Positions 33,519-42,006 of a stretch of DNA of 64,000 bases are shown here, in pieces. Position 1 is the stretch's first letter. Each line of letters opens with the position of its first letter. The notes under the pieces were generated by a model. That model saw nothing but the letters and a program-made list of their open reading frames with translations. It had not been told where the DNA came from and made no database searches. Origin of the DNA: Arthrobacter sp. MYb214 (GTDB taxonomy: Bacteria; Actinomycetota; Actinomycetes; Actinomycetales; Micrococcaceae); the NCBI RefSeq assembly GCF_002979865.1, contig NZ_PCPZ01000002.1:248001-312000 (forward strand). The letters are read 5' to 3'. A program made the translations under genes and the position numbers.

Positions 33519-34013
33519 CTACCGCTGGCCCGAGGCAGCAGGCGAGGCCAGTTCTCCGGCGTAGCCCTTGATCGCCCGGGCGTAGAGCGAGGCATGGCGC
33601 GCTAATGCGCTGACCGCCAGCTGGACCGCTTCGGTGGATTGCCCGGCATCGTGCAGGGCCAGAACCAGGAAGGCCTGGGCGTCGGTAAAGATCGGTGAAT
33701 CGGCAGTGATCTGCTGCAACAGTTCGATGGACTGGGTGTACTGCCCGAGATTGCGCAGCGTGCTGGCTAGCTGGAGCAGCGCTTCATCGTGCCTTGGCGC
33801 TTCCAGCCCAGCTTCCAGTGCCGCCCGGTAGGGGCCGACCGCTTGTTCTTCTTCCCCTAGGTAGTCGTGCAGGGACGCGACCTCGAAGAGCACCCGCGGA
33901 TCCTGCGGATCCTTGCCCTGCACCAGGAGTGCCAGTTCGGTGCGCAACTGTTCAGAGCGTTTGCCATTGGCTGAGTTCCAGAACTCTTCGATGCGCTGAT
34001 CCCATGATTCCAT
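33519..34013 (-). CDS. Tetratricopeptide repeat protein
   Basis: The 164-residue soluble helical protein has at least two to three TPR units: RVLFEVASLHDYLGEEEQAVGPYRAALEAGL, EALLQLASTLRNLGQYTQSIELLQQI, and AFLVLALHDAGQSTEAVQLAVSAL (each W/Y-L-G-A type). Such proteins act as binding scaffolds; the partner is unknown. The ATG is preceded by TAGACT at leaderless spacing. It resembles the short TPR proteins common beside mfd in actinobacteria. Confidence 0.8.
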   Translation of the reverse strand: MESWDQRIEEFWNSANGKRSEQLRTELALLVQGKDPQDPRVLFEVASLHDYLGEEEQAVGPYRAALEAGLEAPRHDEALLQLASTLRNLGQYTQSIELLQQITADSPIFTDAQAFLVLALHDAGQSTEAVQLAVSALARHASLYARAIKGYAGELASPAASGQR

Positions 34014-34019
34014 GGGGCC

Positions 34020-34025
34020 AGTCTA
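34020..34025 (-). promoter_or_regulatory. -10 hexamer TAGACT for the leaderless TPR gene
   Basis: TAGACT ends 6 nt before ATG 34013 on the minus strand. Confidence 0.6.
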
Positions 34026-34049
34026 AGCGAGGCAAGGCAGATTAAACGC

Positions 34050-34085
34050 AAGAGAGGGAAACCCGGACACGGGTTTCCCTCTCTT
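34050..34085 (-). terminator. Terminator of the small membrane-protein gene
   Basis: Perfect 16-bp stem with loop GACA, 13 nt past the stop at 34098 on the minus strand. Confidence 0.8.
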
Positions 34086-34097
34086 GAAAAGTTCTAA

Positions 34098-34355
34098 TTA
34101 ATTCTGGTGGGCGTTAGCTGCCGCAACCAGATCCTCAGCCTTTTCCGCGCGACCCATCAGGTGCATCGGGATAGCGAAAGCCAGGAACATCAGAGCGAAG
34201 CTGACCAGGGTCGGCCACCAAGCAACCTCAAGGGTCCAGTAGCCCAAGGTGTAGACGCCAGCCGAGAACATCACGAAGAAGATCACGAGGTTGACGATAT
34301 TGCCGACAAGGCGGCCTTCACCGGAATGGGCAGTGTTCTTGCCGTTCGAGTACAC
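34098..34355 (-). CDS. Small two-TM membrane protein
   Basis: The 85-residue protein has two TM segments (about residues 19-39, NIVNLVIFFVMFSAGVYTLG, and 47-67, WPTLVSFALMFLAFAIPMHL) and a soluble Glu/Ala-rich C-terminal tail. Function unknown. GTG 34355 is the start, with AAGGAG 5 nt upstream. It follows deoC on the same strand with a 35-nt gap and may be part of the nucleoside-salvage transcript. Confidence 0.75.
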   Translation of the reverse strand: MYSNGKNTAHSGEGRLVGNIVNLVIFFVMFSAGVYTLGYWTLEVAWWPTLVSFALMFLAFAIPMHLMGRAEKAEDLVAAANAHQN

Positions 34356-34390
34356 TTTTTCTCCTTGGGAAAACGGATTGGTGCGATTTC

Positions 34391-35077
34391 CTAGTAGCTG
34401 GAACCGCTTTGCTCTCCCTCTAGGATAGCAACTCCTGAGCTAGAACCTAGCCGGGTCGCACCGGCCGCAATCATGGCCCGCGCGGTTTCAACACTGCGAA
34501 CGCCGCCCGAGGCCTTGACACCCATTTCCGGGCCGACGGTCTTGCGCATCAGCTCGACGTCTTCGACGGTCGCGCCGCCGGTGGAGAAACCGGTGGAAGT
34601 CTTGACGAAATCAGCGCCAGCGGCCTTTGCGGCCTCGCAGGCCAGGACCTTGGCTTCCTCGGTGAGCAAGCAGGTTTCGATGATGACCTTCAAGATGGCT
34701 CCACCTTCATGCGCGGCCTGCGCAATGGCGAAGATCTCGTTGACCAAGGCATCCCGATCGCCACGCAGGGCGGCGGCAACGTCGATCACCATGTCGATTT
34801 CGTTGGCACCGTCTGCAACTGCGTGCTTGGTTTCGAATACCTTGGTATCGGTGGCCGAGGCACCCAGCGGGAAACCGATGACCGAACAGGTCAGTACGTC
34901 CGAGCCTTCCAGCTCGCGCGAAACGGTGGAAACCCACAACGGGTTGACGCAGACCGACTTGAAGCCGTACTTCTTGGCTTCCTCGCAGATCTGCACAATT
35001 TGTTCGCGGGAAGCATTCTGAGCCAACAGGGTGTGATCGATGTAGCTTGCGATCTCGCGGGCGCTTAGTTCAGTCAT
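34391..35077 (-). CDS. deoC: Deoxyribose-phosphate aldolase
   Basis: DeoC cleaves 2-deoxyribose-5-phosphate to glyceraldehyde-3-phosphate and acetaldehyde. The 228-residue class I aldolase has [35 protein letters not shown] with the conserved helper Lys/Glu, and [19 protein letters not shown] with the Schiff-base Lys. The C-terminal [12 protein letters not shown] is typical. ATG 35077 is chosen because AGAGGA ends 5 nt upstream. It works with the adjacent phosphomutase and PNP. Confidence 0.93.
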   Translation of the reverse strand: MTELSAREIASYIDHTLLAQNASREQIVQICEEAKKYGFKSVCVNPLWVSTVSRELEGSDVLTCSVIGFPLGASATDTKVFETKHAVADGANEIDMVIDVAAALRGDRDALVNEIFAIAQAAHEGGAILKVIIETCLLTEEAKVLACEAAKAAGADFVKTSTGFSTGGATVEDVELMRKTVGPEMGVKASGGVRSVETARAMIAAGATRLGSSSGVAILEGEQSGSSY

Positions 35078-35136
35078 CATTTCCTCTAACAATAAAGATT
35101 TCAATCATTTCAAATGAAGGTCTCGAAGGGGTAAGC

Positions 35137-36867
35137 CTAGTTGGCATTCAGGTAAGCTGCCAATTCATCCTTGATTGCCAAGACCTGCGCGGTAGCGCGT
35201 TTGCGGGCTTCAGGGACCTCGGCCAGATCATCGACCGGCTCAATAGTTTCCAAGTAGCACTTGAGTTTCGGTTCCGTTCCCGAGGGCCGAACGATCACGC
35301 GGGCACCGGAAAATGTATGCAAGACCATGGCGTTGGTCGCAGGGAGCTTCTCGGTGCCCCTGGACAGGTCGGTCACCTCGGAAACCTCGGAGCCGCCCAG
35401 CGAGGCCGGAGCGTTCTTGCGGATCCTTTCCATGAGCACCGGGATCTGCGCCAAGTCGGTGAAGCGCAGGGACAGCTGGTCGGTGACGTGCACGCCATGC
35501 TTGGCGGCCAGTTCATCCAGGCGGTCCGGGATGGAGCTGCCCGAGGCCTTCAACTGCGCAGCCAGATCGGCCAGGACGATCCCGGCAGAAATCCCGTCTT
35601 TGTCGCGCACCAGTTCCGGGGCTACGCAATAGCCCAGGGCTTCTTCGTAGCCGTAGCCCAGGTCCTCAACGCGTGAGATCCACTTGAATCCGGTCAAGGT
35701 TTCTTCGTGCTCGCGTCCGGCGTCCTTGGCGATGGCTGCCAGCATGCGCGAAGACACGATGGAATTGGCCAATTTCTTGCCCTCTGGCAAGGTCTTGGAG
35801 ACCTGGTCCCCGAGCAGCCAACCTACCTCGTCGCCGCGCAGCATCCGCCAGCTGCCGCCGTCGAGGATGGCTGCCGCGCAACGGTCGGCATCGGGGTCAT
35901 TGGCAATGACCAGATCAGCACCGACCGTGCGGGCCAGTTCCAGCGACAGGTCGATGGCCCCTGGCTCCTCGGGGTTAGGGAACTTCACGGTAGGGAAGAG
36001 CGGATCGGGGTGTTCCTGCTCAACGACCATGTGCACGTCGTCGAAACCAGCGTTCAGCAGGGCTTGGCGCATGGTGTGGCCACCCACGCCGTGCATTGCC
36101 GAAACCACAATTCGCAGATTCTTGCGTACCAGGCCCTGCGGCTGGTTCGCTTCGATGATCGGGTGGATGGAAGCGAGATAGGCTGCCTCGATATCGCCTT
36201 CTTCGCCTGGGGCCGGGAGCACTTCCCAACCGGACTGTGCCAGCGGGATCTGCGCCACTGGCTGGTCATGGTCAATCAAGGAAGCGATCTGCGCATCGAT
36301 CGGGGAGACGATCTGAGCCCCGCGGCCCGGCGCATCGGTGATCCTGCCGCCCACGTATACCTTGTAGCCGTTGTCCCGTGGGGGGTTGTGGCTGGCCGTG
36401 ACCATGACACCGGCTTCCGCGCTGAATTCACGAACGGCCCAAGCCAGCACCGGGGTCGGCAAGGCCGAGGGCATCAGCAGCACCTCAAAACCGGCAGCGG
36501 CGAAGACGGCGGCTGAATCCTTGGCGAAGGCATCCGAGTTGAAACGGGCATCGAATCCGATGACGACCTTCGGGACATATCCGCCGTTGGCCTTTTCGCC
36601 CAGGAAACGGGCGATGCCCGCAGCGGTGCGCAGGACTACCACACGGTTCATGCGCATCGGGCCGGCGCCCAATTCGGCACGCAGGCCTGCGGTGCCGAAT
36701 TCCAGGACGCCGCTGAAGCGGTCGGCGATGTCCTCGAAGGCCAGCGCGTCGCCGTCGGTGACGCGCTGGATCAGCAATTGCAGTTCTTCCTGCGTTTGCG
36801 GATCGGGATCCTGGGCTGCCCATTGGCCCGCCGCATCAAGCAACTGGATTTTCTGCGTGTGATTCAC
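35137..36867 (-). CDS. Alpha-D-phosphohexomutase superfamily (phospho-sugar mutase, PmmB-like)
   Basis: The 576-residue enzyme has the four-domain mutase layout: the active-site Ser loop TASHNPPRDNGYKVY, the metal loop ANDPDADRCAAAI, the sugar loop region GDEVGWLLG, and the phosphate loop RPSGTEPKLKCYLE. It moves phosphate between C1 and C5/C6 of a sugar. The length of over 550 and the position between pnp and deoC suggest a phosphopentomutase role ((deoxy)ribose-1-P to -5-P), as proposed for long mutases of this branch; phosphoglucomutase or phosphomannomutase activity is equally possible. GTG 36867 is chosen for its GAAGGG 6 nt upstream; the frame extends to GTG 36888. Confidence 0.88.
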   Translation of the reverse strand: MNHTQKIQLLDAAGQWAAQDPDPQTQEELQLLIQRVTDGDALAFEDIADRFSGVLEFGTAGLRAELGAGPMRMNRVVVLRTAAGIARFLGEKANGGYVPKVVIGFDARFNSDAFAKDSAAVFAAAGFEVLLMPSALPTPVLAWAVREFSAEAGVMVTASHNPPRDNGYKVYVGGRITDAPGRGAQIVSPIDAQIASLIDHDQPVAQIPLAQSGWEVLPAPGEEGDIEAAYLASIHPIIEANQPQGLVRKNLRIVVSAMHGVGGHTMRQALLNAGFDDVHMVVEQEHPDPLFPTVKFPNPEEPGAIDLSLELARTVGADLVIANDPDADRCAAAILDGGSWRMLRGDEVGWLLGDQVSKTLPEGKKLANSIVSSRMLAAIAKDAGREHEETLTGFKWISRVEDLGYGYEEALGYCVAPELVRDKDGISAGIVLADLAAQLKASGSSIPDRLDELAAKHGVHVTDQLSLRFTDLAQIPVLMERIRKNAPASLGGSEVSEVTDLSRGTEKLPATNAMVLHTFSGARVIVRPSGTEPKLKCYLETIEPVDDLAEVPEARKRATAQVLAIKDELAAYLNAN

Positions 36868-36919
36868 TGATTTCCCTTCGAAGGACACTGACTGCTTCTT
36901 TGCGCCGATAATGCGAGGC

Positions 36920-37729
36920 TTAGAGCTTCGCGATGATCTGTGCCAGCAATTTGGAGATGCGCGGACCGGCGGCCTGGCCGGCCTCGATGACTTCCTCGTG
37001 GCTCAGCGGCACCGGGCTGATGCCGGCGGCCAGGTTGGTCACCAGGGAAATGCCGAAGATCTCCATGCCTGCATGGCGGGCGGCTATTGCTTCCAATGCG
37101 GTGGACATGCCGACCAGATCAGCACCGATCACCTTGGCGTACTGGACTTCGGCCGGGGTTTCGTAGTGCGGTCCGGTGAACTGCGCGTACACGCCCTGAT
37201 CCAGGGTCGGATCAACTGCGAGGGCAATCTCGCGCAGGCGCGAGGAGTACAGGTCGGTCAGGTCAACGAAGGTCGCGCCCTCCAAAGGGGAGGCAGCAGT
37301 CAAGTTGATGTGGTCCGAGATCATTACCGGGGTGCCTGGGGTCCAGTTCGGATTCAGGCCGCCGCAACCGTTGGTGAGCACCAGCTGCTCGCAGCCGGCA
37401 GCTGCCGCGGTGCGGATGGGGTGGACGACAGCACGCACGCCTCGCCCTTCGTAGTAATGGGTGCGGGCACCCAGAACCAGGACCCGCTTTCCAGTGGACG
37501 TCAGGATCGAGGAGATGCTGCCCTTGTGCCCGGGTACGGCCGGGGCATGGAAGCCTGGAATGGGGGCGGCATCCAGGGTGTGGGTGGTTTCGCCGATGAG
37601 TTCGGCGGCCTGGCCCCAACCGGAGCCCAGGACCACCGCGATGTCGTGTTTTTCGACGCCGGTCTGTTCGGCGATTGCCTGGGCAGCTTGTGCCGCCAGG
37701 ACCTGTGGGTCATTTTGCATATCAGTCAC
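36920..37729 (-). CDS. Purine-nucleoside phosphorylase
   Basis: PNP splits purine (deoxy)ribonucleosides with phosphate into base and (d)ribose-1-phosphate. The 269-residue trimeric (NP-II) type shows VVLGSGWGQAAELI, ARTHYYEGRG (phosphate and purine site), TNGCGGLNPNWTPG, TGPHYETPAEV with the conserved His/Tyr, and LAAGISPVPLSHEEV. GTG 37729 follows TAGCGT at leaderless spacing; ATG 37720 is three codons in. It is the first gene of the pnp-mutase-deoC series, separated by about 50 nt. Confidence 0.94.
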   Translation of the reverse strand: MTDMQNDPQVLAAQAAQAIAEQTGVEKHDIAVVLGSGWGQAAELIGETTHTLDAAPIPGFHAPAVPGHKGSISSILTSTGKRVLVLGARTHYYEGRGVRAVVHPIRTAAAAGCEQLVLTNGCGGLNPNWTPGTPVMISDHINLTAASPLEGATFVDLTDLYSSRLREIALAVDPTLDQGVYAQFTGPHYETPAEVQYAKVIGADLVGMSTALEAIAARHAGMEIFGISLVTNLAAGISPVPLSHEEVIEAGQAAGPRISKLLAQIIAKL

Positions 37730-37736
37730 GGGAAAT

Positions 37737-37742
37737 ACGCTA
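37737..37742 (-). promoter_or_regulatory. -10 hexamer TAGCGT for leaderless pnp
   Basis: TAGCGT ends 7 nt before GTG 37729 on the minus strand. Confidence 0.5.
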
Positions 37743-37846
37743 CCGGTAGCGGGGCGCTTTGTCAGGTGAAACTAGTGCTTCAGATTCAAAATCACGTTCC
37801 GGGATCGTGCTTCGATGTGCGCAATCACCGTGCATGGTGAACAATA

Positions 37847-39256
37847 GTGAATGTGAGCGCAGATCGTAGGAATGAAGCAACCCGTTTAGTTATTCTCGGC
37901 GGAGGACCTGGCGGCTACGAAGCTGCCATGGGTGCAGCCCAGCTGGGCGCCAATGTCACCGTCGTGGAGCGTGCAGGCATGGGCGGTTCAGCGGTGCTGA
38001 CCGACGTCGTGCCCTCCAAGACCCTGATCGCTACGGCGGACGCAGTGCGCCGGGTGAAGCACGCAGAGACCTTTGGAGTCCACGTTGACGGCCTCGACTC
38101 GGCCGTCACCGACTTCTCGGTGGTGAACCACCGCCTGCTGGATCTTGCCAAGGAGCAGTCCTCGGATATCCGCACCACCCTCGAACGCGCTGGCGTGCGC
38201 ATCGTGATCGGCGAGGGCCGCTTGCTGGACGACCACACGGTTGCCGTATCGCACCCGGATGGTTCCGAGCAGGAAATCGAAGCGGACGCCATGCTGATTG
38301 CCGTGGGAGCCCACCCGCGCGAACTGCCTACCGCCAAGCCTGATGGCGAGCGAATCTTCAACTGGACCCAGATCTACAACATGAACGAGGTGCCTGAACA
38401 CCTGATCGTTGTAGGCTCCGGCGTTACCGGTGCAGAATTCGCTTCGGCGTACAACTTGCTCGGTGCCAAGGTCACGCTGGTTTCCTCGCGCGACCGCGTG
38501 CTGCCCGGCGAGGATGCAGACGCAGCTGGCGTGCTGGAAGATGCTTTCAAGGACAACGGCGTTAACGTTGTTTCCCAGGCTCGCGCCGAGGGCGTGGAGC
38601 GCCAGGGCGACAGGGTGCTGGTCACCTTGGCGGACGGTCGCGTGCTCGAAGGCAGCCACTGCCTGGTTGCAGTGGGCGGCATCCCCAATACCGCCAACAT
38701 GGGTCTGGAAGAAGCCGGTGTGCAGCTGACCGACTCGGGCCACATCAAGGTCGATGGCGTTTCGCGCACTACCGCAACCAACATCTACGCTACCGGCGAC
38801 TGCACGGGCGTCTTCGCCCTGGCTTCGGTAGCAGCCATGCAGGGCCGCATTGCCGTGGCCCACCTGCTCGGCGACTCGGTAAAGCCATTGAACCTGGATC
38901 TAGTGGCATCCAACGTCTTCACCTCCCCGGAAATCGCTACCGTGGGTGTGACCCAGCGTGCGGTTGCCGAGGGCAAGTACCAGGCCAACATCATCAAGGT
39001 TGACCTGAACACCAACGCTCGCGCCAAGATGATGAACGTGGACCAGGGCTTCGTGAAGATCGTTTCCCGCAAGGGCTCGGGCACTGTTATCGGCGGTGTT
39101 GTGGTTGCTCCGCGTGCCAGTGAATTGATCTTCTCGCTGGCACTGGCGGTCCAGAACAGCCTTCATGTTGATGACGTGGCTGAAACCTTCACCGTTTACC
39201 CGTCGTTGTCCGGTTCGCTGGCCGAAGCGGCACGTCGCCTGCACCGTCATCGGTAG
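37847..39256 (+). CDS. NAD(P)H-quinone dehydrogenase-like flavoprotein (LpdA/Rv3303c type)
   Basis: The 469-residue protein has the pyridine-nucleotide-disulfide oxidoreductase fold: FAD motif VILGGGPGGYEAAMGAA, NAD motif IVVGSGVTGAEFASAY, FAD motif IYATGDCTGVFALASVA, and a dimerisation domain (about residues 345-465). The redox disulfide of lipoamide dehydrogenases (GGTCLNVGCIPSK) is replaced by GGSAVLTDVVPSK, so both Cys are absent. It cannot work by dithiol exchange and probably reduces quinones or other acceptors, as proposed for M. tuberculosis LpdA. GTG 37847 is used; GTG 37853 is two codons downstream. It is divergent from pnp, a pairing also near Rv3303c/Rv3307. Confidence 0.88.
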   Translation: MNVSADRRNEATRLVILGGGPGGYEAAMGAAQLGANVTVVERAGMGGSAVLTDVVPSKTLIATADAVRRVKHAETFGVHVDGLDSAVTDFSVVNHRLLDLAKEQSSDIRTTLERAGVRIVIGEGRLLDDHTVAVSHPDGSEQEIEADAMLIAVGAHPRELPTAKPDGERIFNWTQIYNMNEVPEHLIVVGSGVTGAEFASAYNLLGAKVTLVSSRDRVLPGEDADAAGVLEDAFKDNGVNVVSQARAEGVERQGDRVLVTLADGRVLEGSHCLVAVGGIPNTANMGLEEAGVQLTDSGHIKVDGVSRTTATNIYATGDCTGVFALASVAAMQGRIAVAHLLGDSVKPLNLDLVASNVFTSPEIATVGVTQRAVAEGKYQANIIKVDLNTNARAKMMNVDQGFVKIVSRKGSGTVIGGVVVAPRASELIFSLALAVQNSLHVDDVAETFTVYPSLSGSLAEAARRLHRHR

Positions 39257-39276
39257 GTTCTGAAGAACTTTTCCAG

Positions 39277-39316
39277 GGCGGCATTTCCCTTGCATTCAGG
39301 GAGATGCCGTCCTTTT
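39277..39316 (+). terminator. Terminator of the LpdA-like gene
   Basis: A 14-bp stem with two G-T pairs, loop TGCATTC, followed by CTTTTG, 20 nt after the stop. Confidence 0.75.
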
Positions 39317-39591
39317 GCCATTAATGCCGTAATACAAGCTCTTGTGACGCCATTCACTTTGCCGACCGACTCTGATATAAGTGTAAAAACCGTTTTCTCA
39401 GGTCACGTCTCAATATGTGGAAGCGCATATTCCTGCTAGTAGGCCCGTGAATTGCCGTTTGCTGTTCAGTTTCATTTCATCTGGTGTCCAAATGCTGGAC
39501 ATCAATATCCGAATACTGGTCACCGAGGTTTACGATTATGGCAACGTAAATGAACATCTGACTCGTACTTTCACTCTAAGGAGCAGCCTCC
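39317..39591. other. Intergenic region upstream of the MHS transporter
   Basis: No gene is supported here (the small frame 39417-39605 overlaps the transporter start). The region is AT-richer than its surroundings and holds a TATAAG near 39376, an inverted repeat at 39485-39501 and AAGGAG 11 nt before the transporter ATG, so it is probably a promoter and operator region with a long leader. Confidence 0.6.
39485..39501. promoter_or_regulatory. Inverted repeat TGTCCA-N5-TGGACA, candidate operator
   Basis: Perfect 6-bp arms with a 5-nt spacer about 90 nt before the transporter start. The spacing suits a dimeric regulator, for example of the GntR family. No regulator gene is adjacent. Confidence 0.45.
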
Positions 39592-40980
39592 ATGTCGCAG
39601 GCTAACCAAGCAGTGGCGCCGAAGGAAAACACCCGCGGTCGCGTGCTGTTTGCCAGCATGATTGGCACCACTGTCGAATTCTTCGACTTCTACGCCTACG
39701 CCACCGCGTCGGTTCTCGTTTTCCCGGCGTTGTTCTTCCCTAACGCCTCCACCATCAACGCGATCCTTTCATCGTTCGCGATCTTCGGCGTGGCTTTCGT
39801 GGCTCGTCCACTGGGTTCAATCATCTTCGGCCACTACGGCGACAAGCTCGGCCGCAAGGGCACCCTGGTGGCGTCACTGCTGCTGATGGGCATTGCCACC
39901 TTCCTGATCGGCTTCCTGCCGCCGGCCGCGGGCAACTGGACCGTTTTGGCTCCGACCGCACTGGTGCTGCTGCGCTTCGCACAGGGCCTGGCGCTGGGCG
40001 GCGAATGGTCCGGCGCTGCGCTGCTGGCCACCGAGAATGCGCCGAAGAACAAGCGCGCCATCTACGGCACGTTCCCCCAGCTGGGCGCACCCATCGGCTT
40101 CATCATCGCGAACCTGATGTTCGTGGCCCTGCAGACCTTCTGCACTGCAGAGCAGTTCATGGCATGGGGCTGGCGCGTTCCGTTCTACTTCTCGGCAGTC
40201 ATGGTGATCATCGGCCTGTGGGTACGCCTGAAGCTGGTTGAATCCGCGTCCTTCAAGAAGGTCCTGGACCAGAAGAAGGTAGTGAAGTCGCCGTTTGCGG
40301 TGACCATGAAGAAGCACTGGCGCCCAACCCTGGCCGGTACCTTCATCATGCTGGCAACCTATGTGCTGTTCTACCTGATGACCTCCTTCACCCTGACCTA
40401 CGGCACCCAGCCAGCTACCGTCGAGCAGGCGACTGCTGCAGCTGAAGCCAAGGGCAAAACCTTTGACGCCGCAGGCTTCGTTCCGGGCTTGGGCATTGAA
40501 CGCCCGACCTTCTTGACCATGCTGATCATCGGTGTCGTCTTCTTCGGTATCTTCACCGTGGTTTCCGGCCCGTTGGCTGAGAAGTTCGGCCGCCGCAAGT
40601 TCCTGATCTGGGTTACCGCGGGCATCTTCGTCTTCGGACTGTCGTGGACCCTGTTCTTCGGTCCAGGCCAGGGCGCTGCCATGGCCGGGCTGATCATCGG
40701 GTTCACCCTGATGGGTCTGACTTTCGGCCCAATGGCTGCGTATCTGCCTGAGTTGTTCCCGTCCAATGTCCGCTACACCGGCTCGGCTGTTGCCTACAAC
40801 ATGTCCTCGGTGATCGGTGCGGCTCCTGCTTCCTTCGTGGCTGTAGCCCTGTGGAAGGCCGGTGCGGGCAACACCACCGGCGTTGGCCTGTACTTGGCAC
40901 TTGGCGCGGTACTGACCTTGGTCGCGCTGTTCATGACGCGCGATACCTCTGACATGGACATGGAAGAGTGGGTCGAGTAG
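39592..40980 (+). CDS. MFS transporter, metabolite:H+ symporter (MHS) family
   Basis: The 462-residue membrane protein has 12 TM segments and the MHS markers: FASMIGTTVEFFDFYAY at TM1, RPLGSIIFGHYGDKLGRKGTL (MFS signature loop 2-3), GLALGGEWSGAALLATENAP and GPLAEKFGRRKFLI in the second half. It belongs with ProP, KgtP, ShiA and related symporters for betaine, 2-oxoglutarate, shikimate or citrate; the substrate cannot be assigned. SD AAGGAG precedes the ATG. A candidate operator upstream suggests substrate-responsive control. Confidence 0.92.
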   Translation: MSQANQAVAPKENTRGRVLFASMIGTTVEFFDFYAYATASVLVFPALFFPNASTINAILSSFAIFGVAFVARPLGSIIFGHYGDKLGRKGTLVASLLLMGIATFLIGFLPPAAGNWTVLAPTALVLLRFAQGLALGGEWSGAALLATENAPKNKRAIYGTFPQLGAPIGFIIANLMFVALQTFCTAEQFMAWGWRVPFYFSAVMVIIGLWVRLKLVESASFKKVLDQKKVVKSPFAVTMKKHWRPTLAGTFIMLATYVLFYLMTSFTLTYGTQPATVEQATAAAEAKGKTFDAAGFVPGLGIERPTFLTMLIIGVVFFGIFTVVSGPLAEKFGRRKFLIWVTAGIFVFGLSWTLFFGPGQGAAMAGLIIGFTLMGLTFGPMAAYLPELFPSNVRYTGSAVAYNMSSVIGAAPASFVAVALWKAGAGNTTGVGLYLALGAVLTLVALFMTRDTSDMDMEEWVE

Positions 40981-40997
40981 TTCGACAGTCTTGCCGA

Positions 40998-41049
40998 GGG
41001 AACGGCTCGGCGAATCATCAAGCCATGATGATTCGCCGGGCCGTTTCCC
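40998..41049 (+). terminator. Terminator of the MHS transporter gene
   Basis: A stem of about 23 bp with one G-T pair and one bulged T, loop AGCCA, ending in TTTCCC, 17 nt after the stop. Confidence 0.75.
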
Positions 41050-41163
41050 GTTTCCGTGCAGCCTGGATGAATACGAGCTGAAAAGGGCCATCAACCCCTG
41101 ACAACTTGATGCGCGGCATGGAAGCATGGGACGCGGAATATCCAATACCGAAGGGGAATGCTC

Positions 41164-41904
41164 ATGCGTATTGCAGTTGCGGGAGGCACCGGCGCTATCG
41201 GCACGCTGGTGGTCGAAAAACTCAAGAGTGCTGGCCACGAACCAGTGGTGCTCGCACGGTCCGTGGGATGCGACCTGGTGAACCGCAACGCGGTAAAGCA
41301 GTGGCTGGTTGACTGCCAATCGGTCATCGATGTTTCCGGAGTTTCCACCACCAGCTCTGCTGCATCCATGCGGTATTTCACCCACTCGACGGCCAACCTC
41401 GTCAGTGTGGGGCGCGAGTCCGGGGTGCAGAACCACGTGGCGCTCTCGATCATCGGAGCGGCCGAAGTGGATTCCAGCTATTACGCGGGCAAAGCCGTGC
41501 AAGAGCGGATGCTGCACATGCTTCCCGGTGGCTATACGCTGCTGCGCTCGACCCAGTTCCACGAATTCATTGGCCAGAATATCAAGCGTCTGGGCGCGGG
41601 TCCGGTGCAGATGGCGCCGAAAATGCGGATGCAGCCCATCGCGGGCATCGAAGTGGCTGCAGCACTAGTGGATCTTGCCGAGGGGTCGGCGCAGGGCGTG
41701 GTGCAAGACCTTGCTGGGCCGCAAGAAGAATACGCTCCCGACCTGTTTGCCAAGTACCTGCAGGCCCAAGGCAGGTCTCCAAAGATGGTTGAAGTGCCTG
41801 TTCCTGGCCCCATGGGCAAGGCCATGCGTGATGGGGGACTGCTGCCAGGCGGTTCCGCCCGGTTGGGCCACGAAACCTTCGATGCCTGGCTAGCGCGGCA
41901 GTAG
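41164..41904 (+). CDS. NAD(P)-binding NmrA/SDR-like protein
   Basis: The 246-residue protein begins with the Rossmann motif MRIAVAGGTGAIGTLVVEKL. The rest follows the atypical SDR (NmrA/YlbE-like) pattern: VSGVSTTSS, HVALSIIGAAEVDSSYYAGK (the YxxxK in place of the classical one), and LRSTQFHEFIGQNI. It is probably a redox sensor or sugar/flavin-related reductase; no catalytic substrate is evident. ATG 41164 is chosen because AAGGGGA ends 6 nt upstream, while ATG 41158 overlaps it. Confidence 0.82.
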   Translation: MRIAVAGGTGAIGTLVVEKLKSAGHEPVVLARSVGCDLVNRNAVKQWLVDCQSVIDVSGVSTTSSAASMRYFTHSTANLVSVGRESGVQNHVALSIIGAAEVDSSYYAGKAVQERMLHMLPGGYTLLRSTQFHEFIGQNIKRLGAGPVQMAPKMRMQPIAGIEVAAALVDLAEGSAQGVVQDLAGPQEEYAPDLFAKYLQAQGRSPKMVEVPVPGPMGKAMRDGGLLPGGSARLGHETFDAWLARQ

Positions 41905-42006
41905 CCCGAACCAGCCTCCTTATTCAGTATCCATTGGCTGGCGTGCGGGAACTTCCAGCATCCGAATAGCCGTGACAAAACAAGTGGATTCTGGAAGCAT
42001 CACGTC

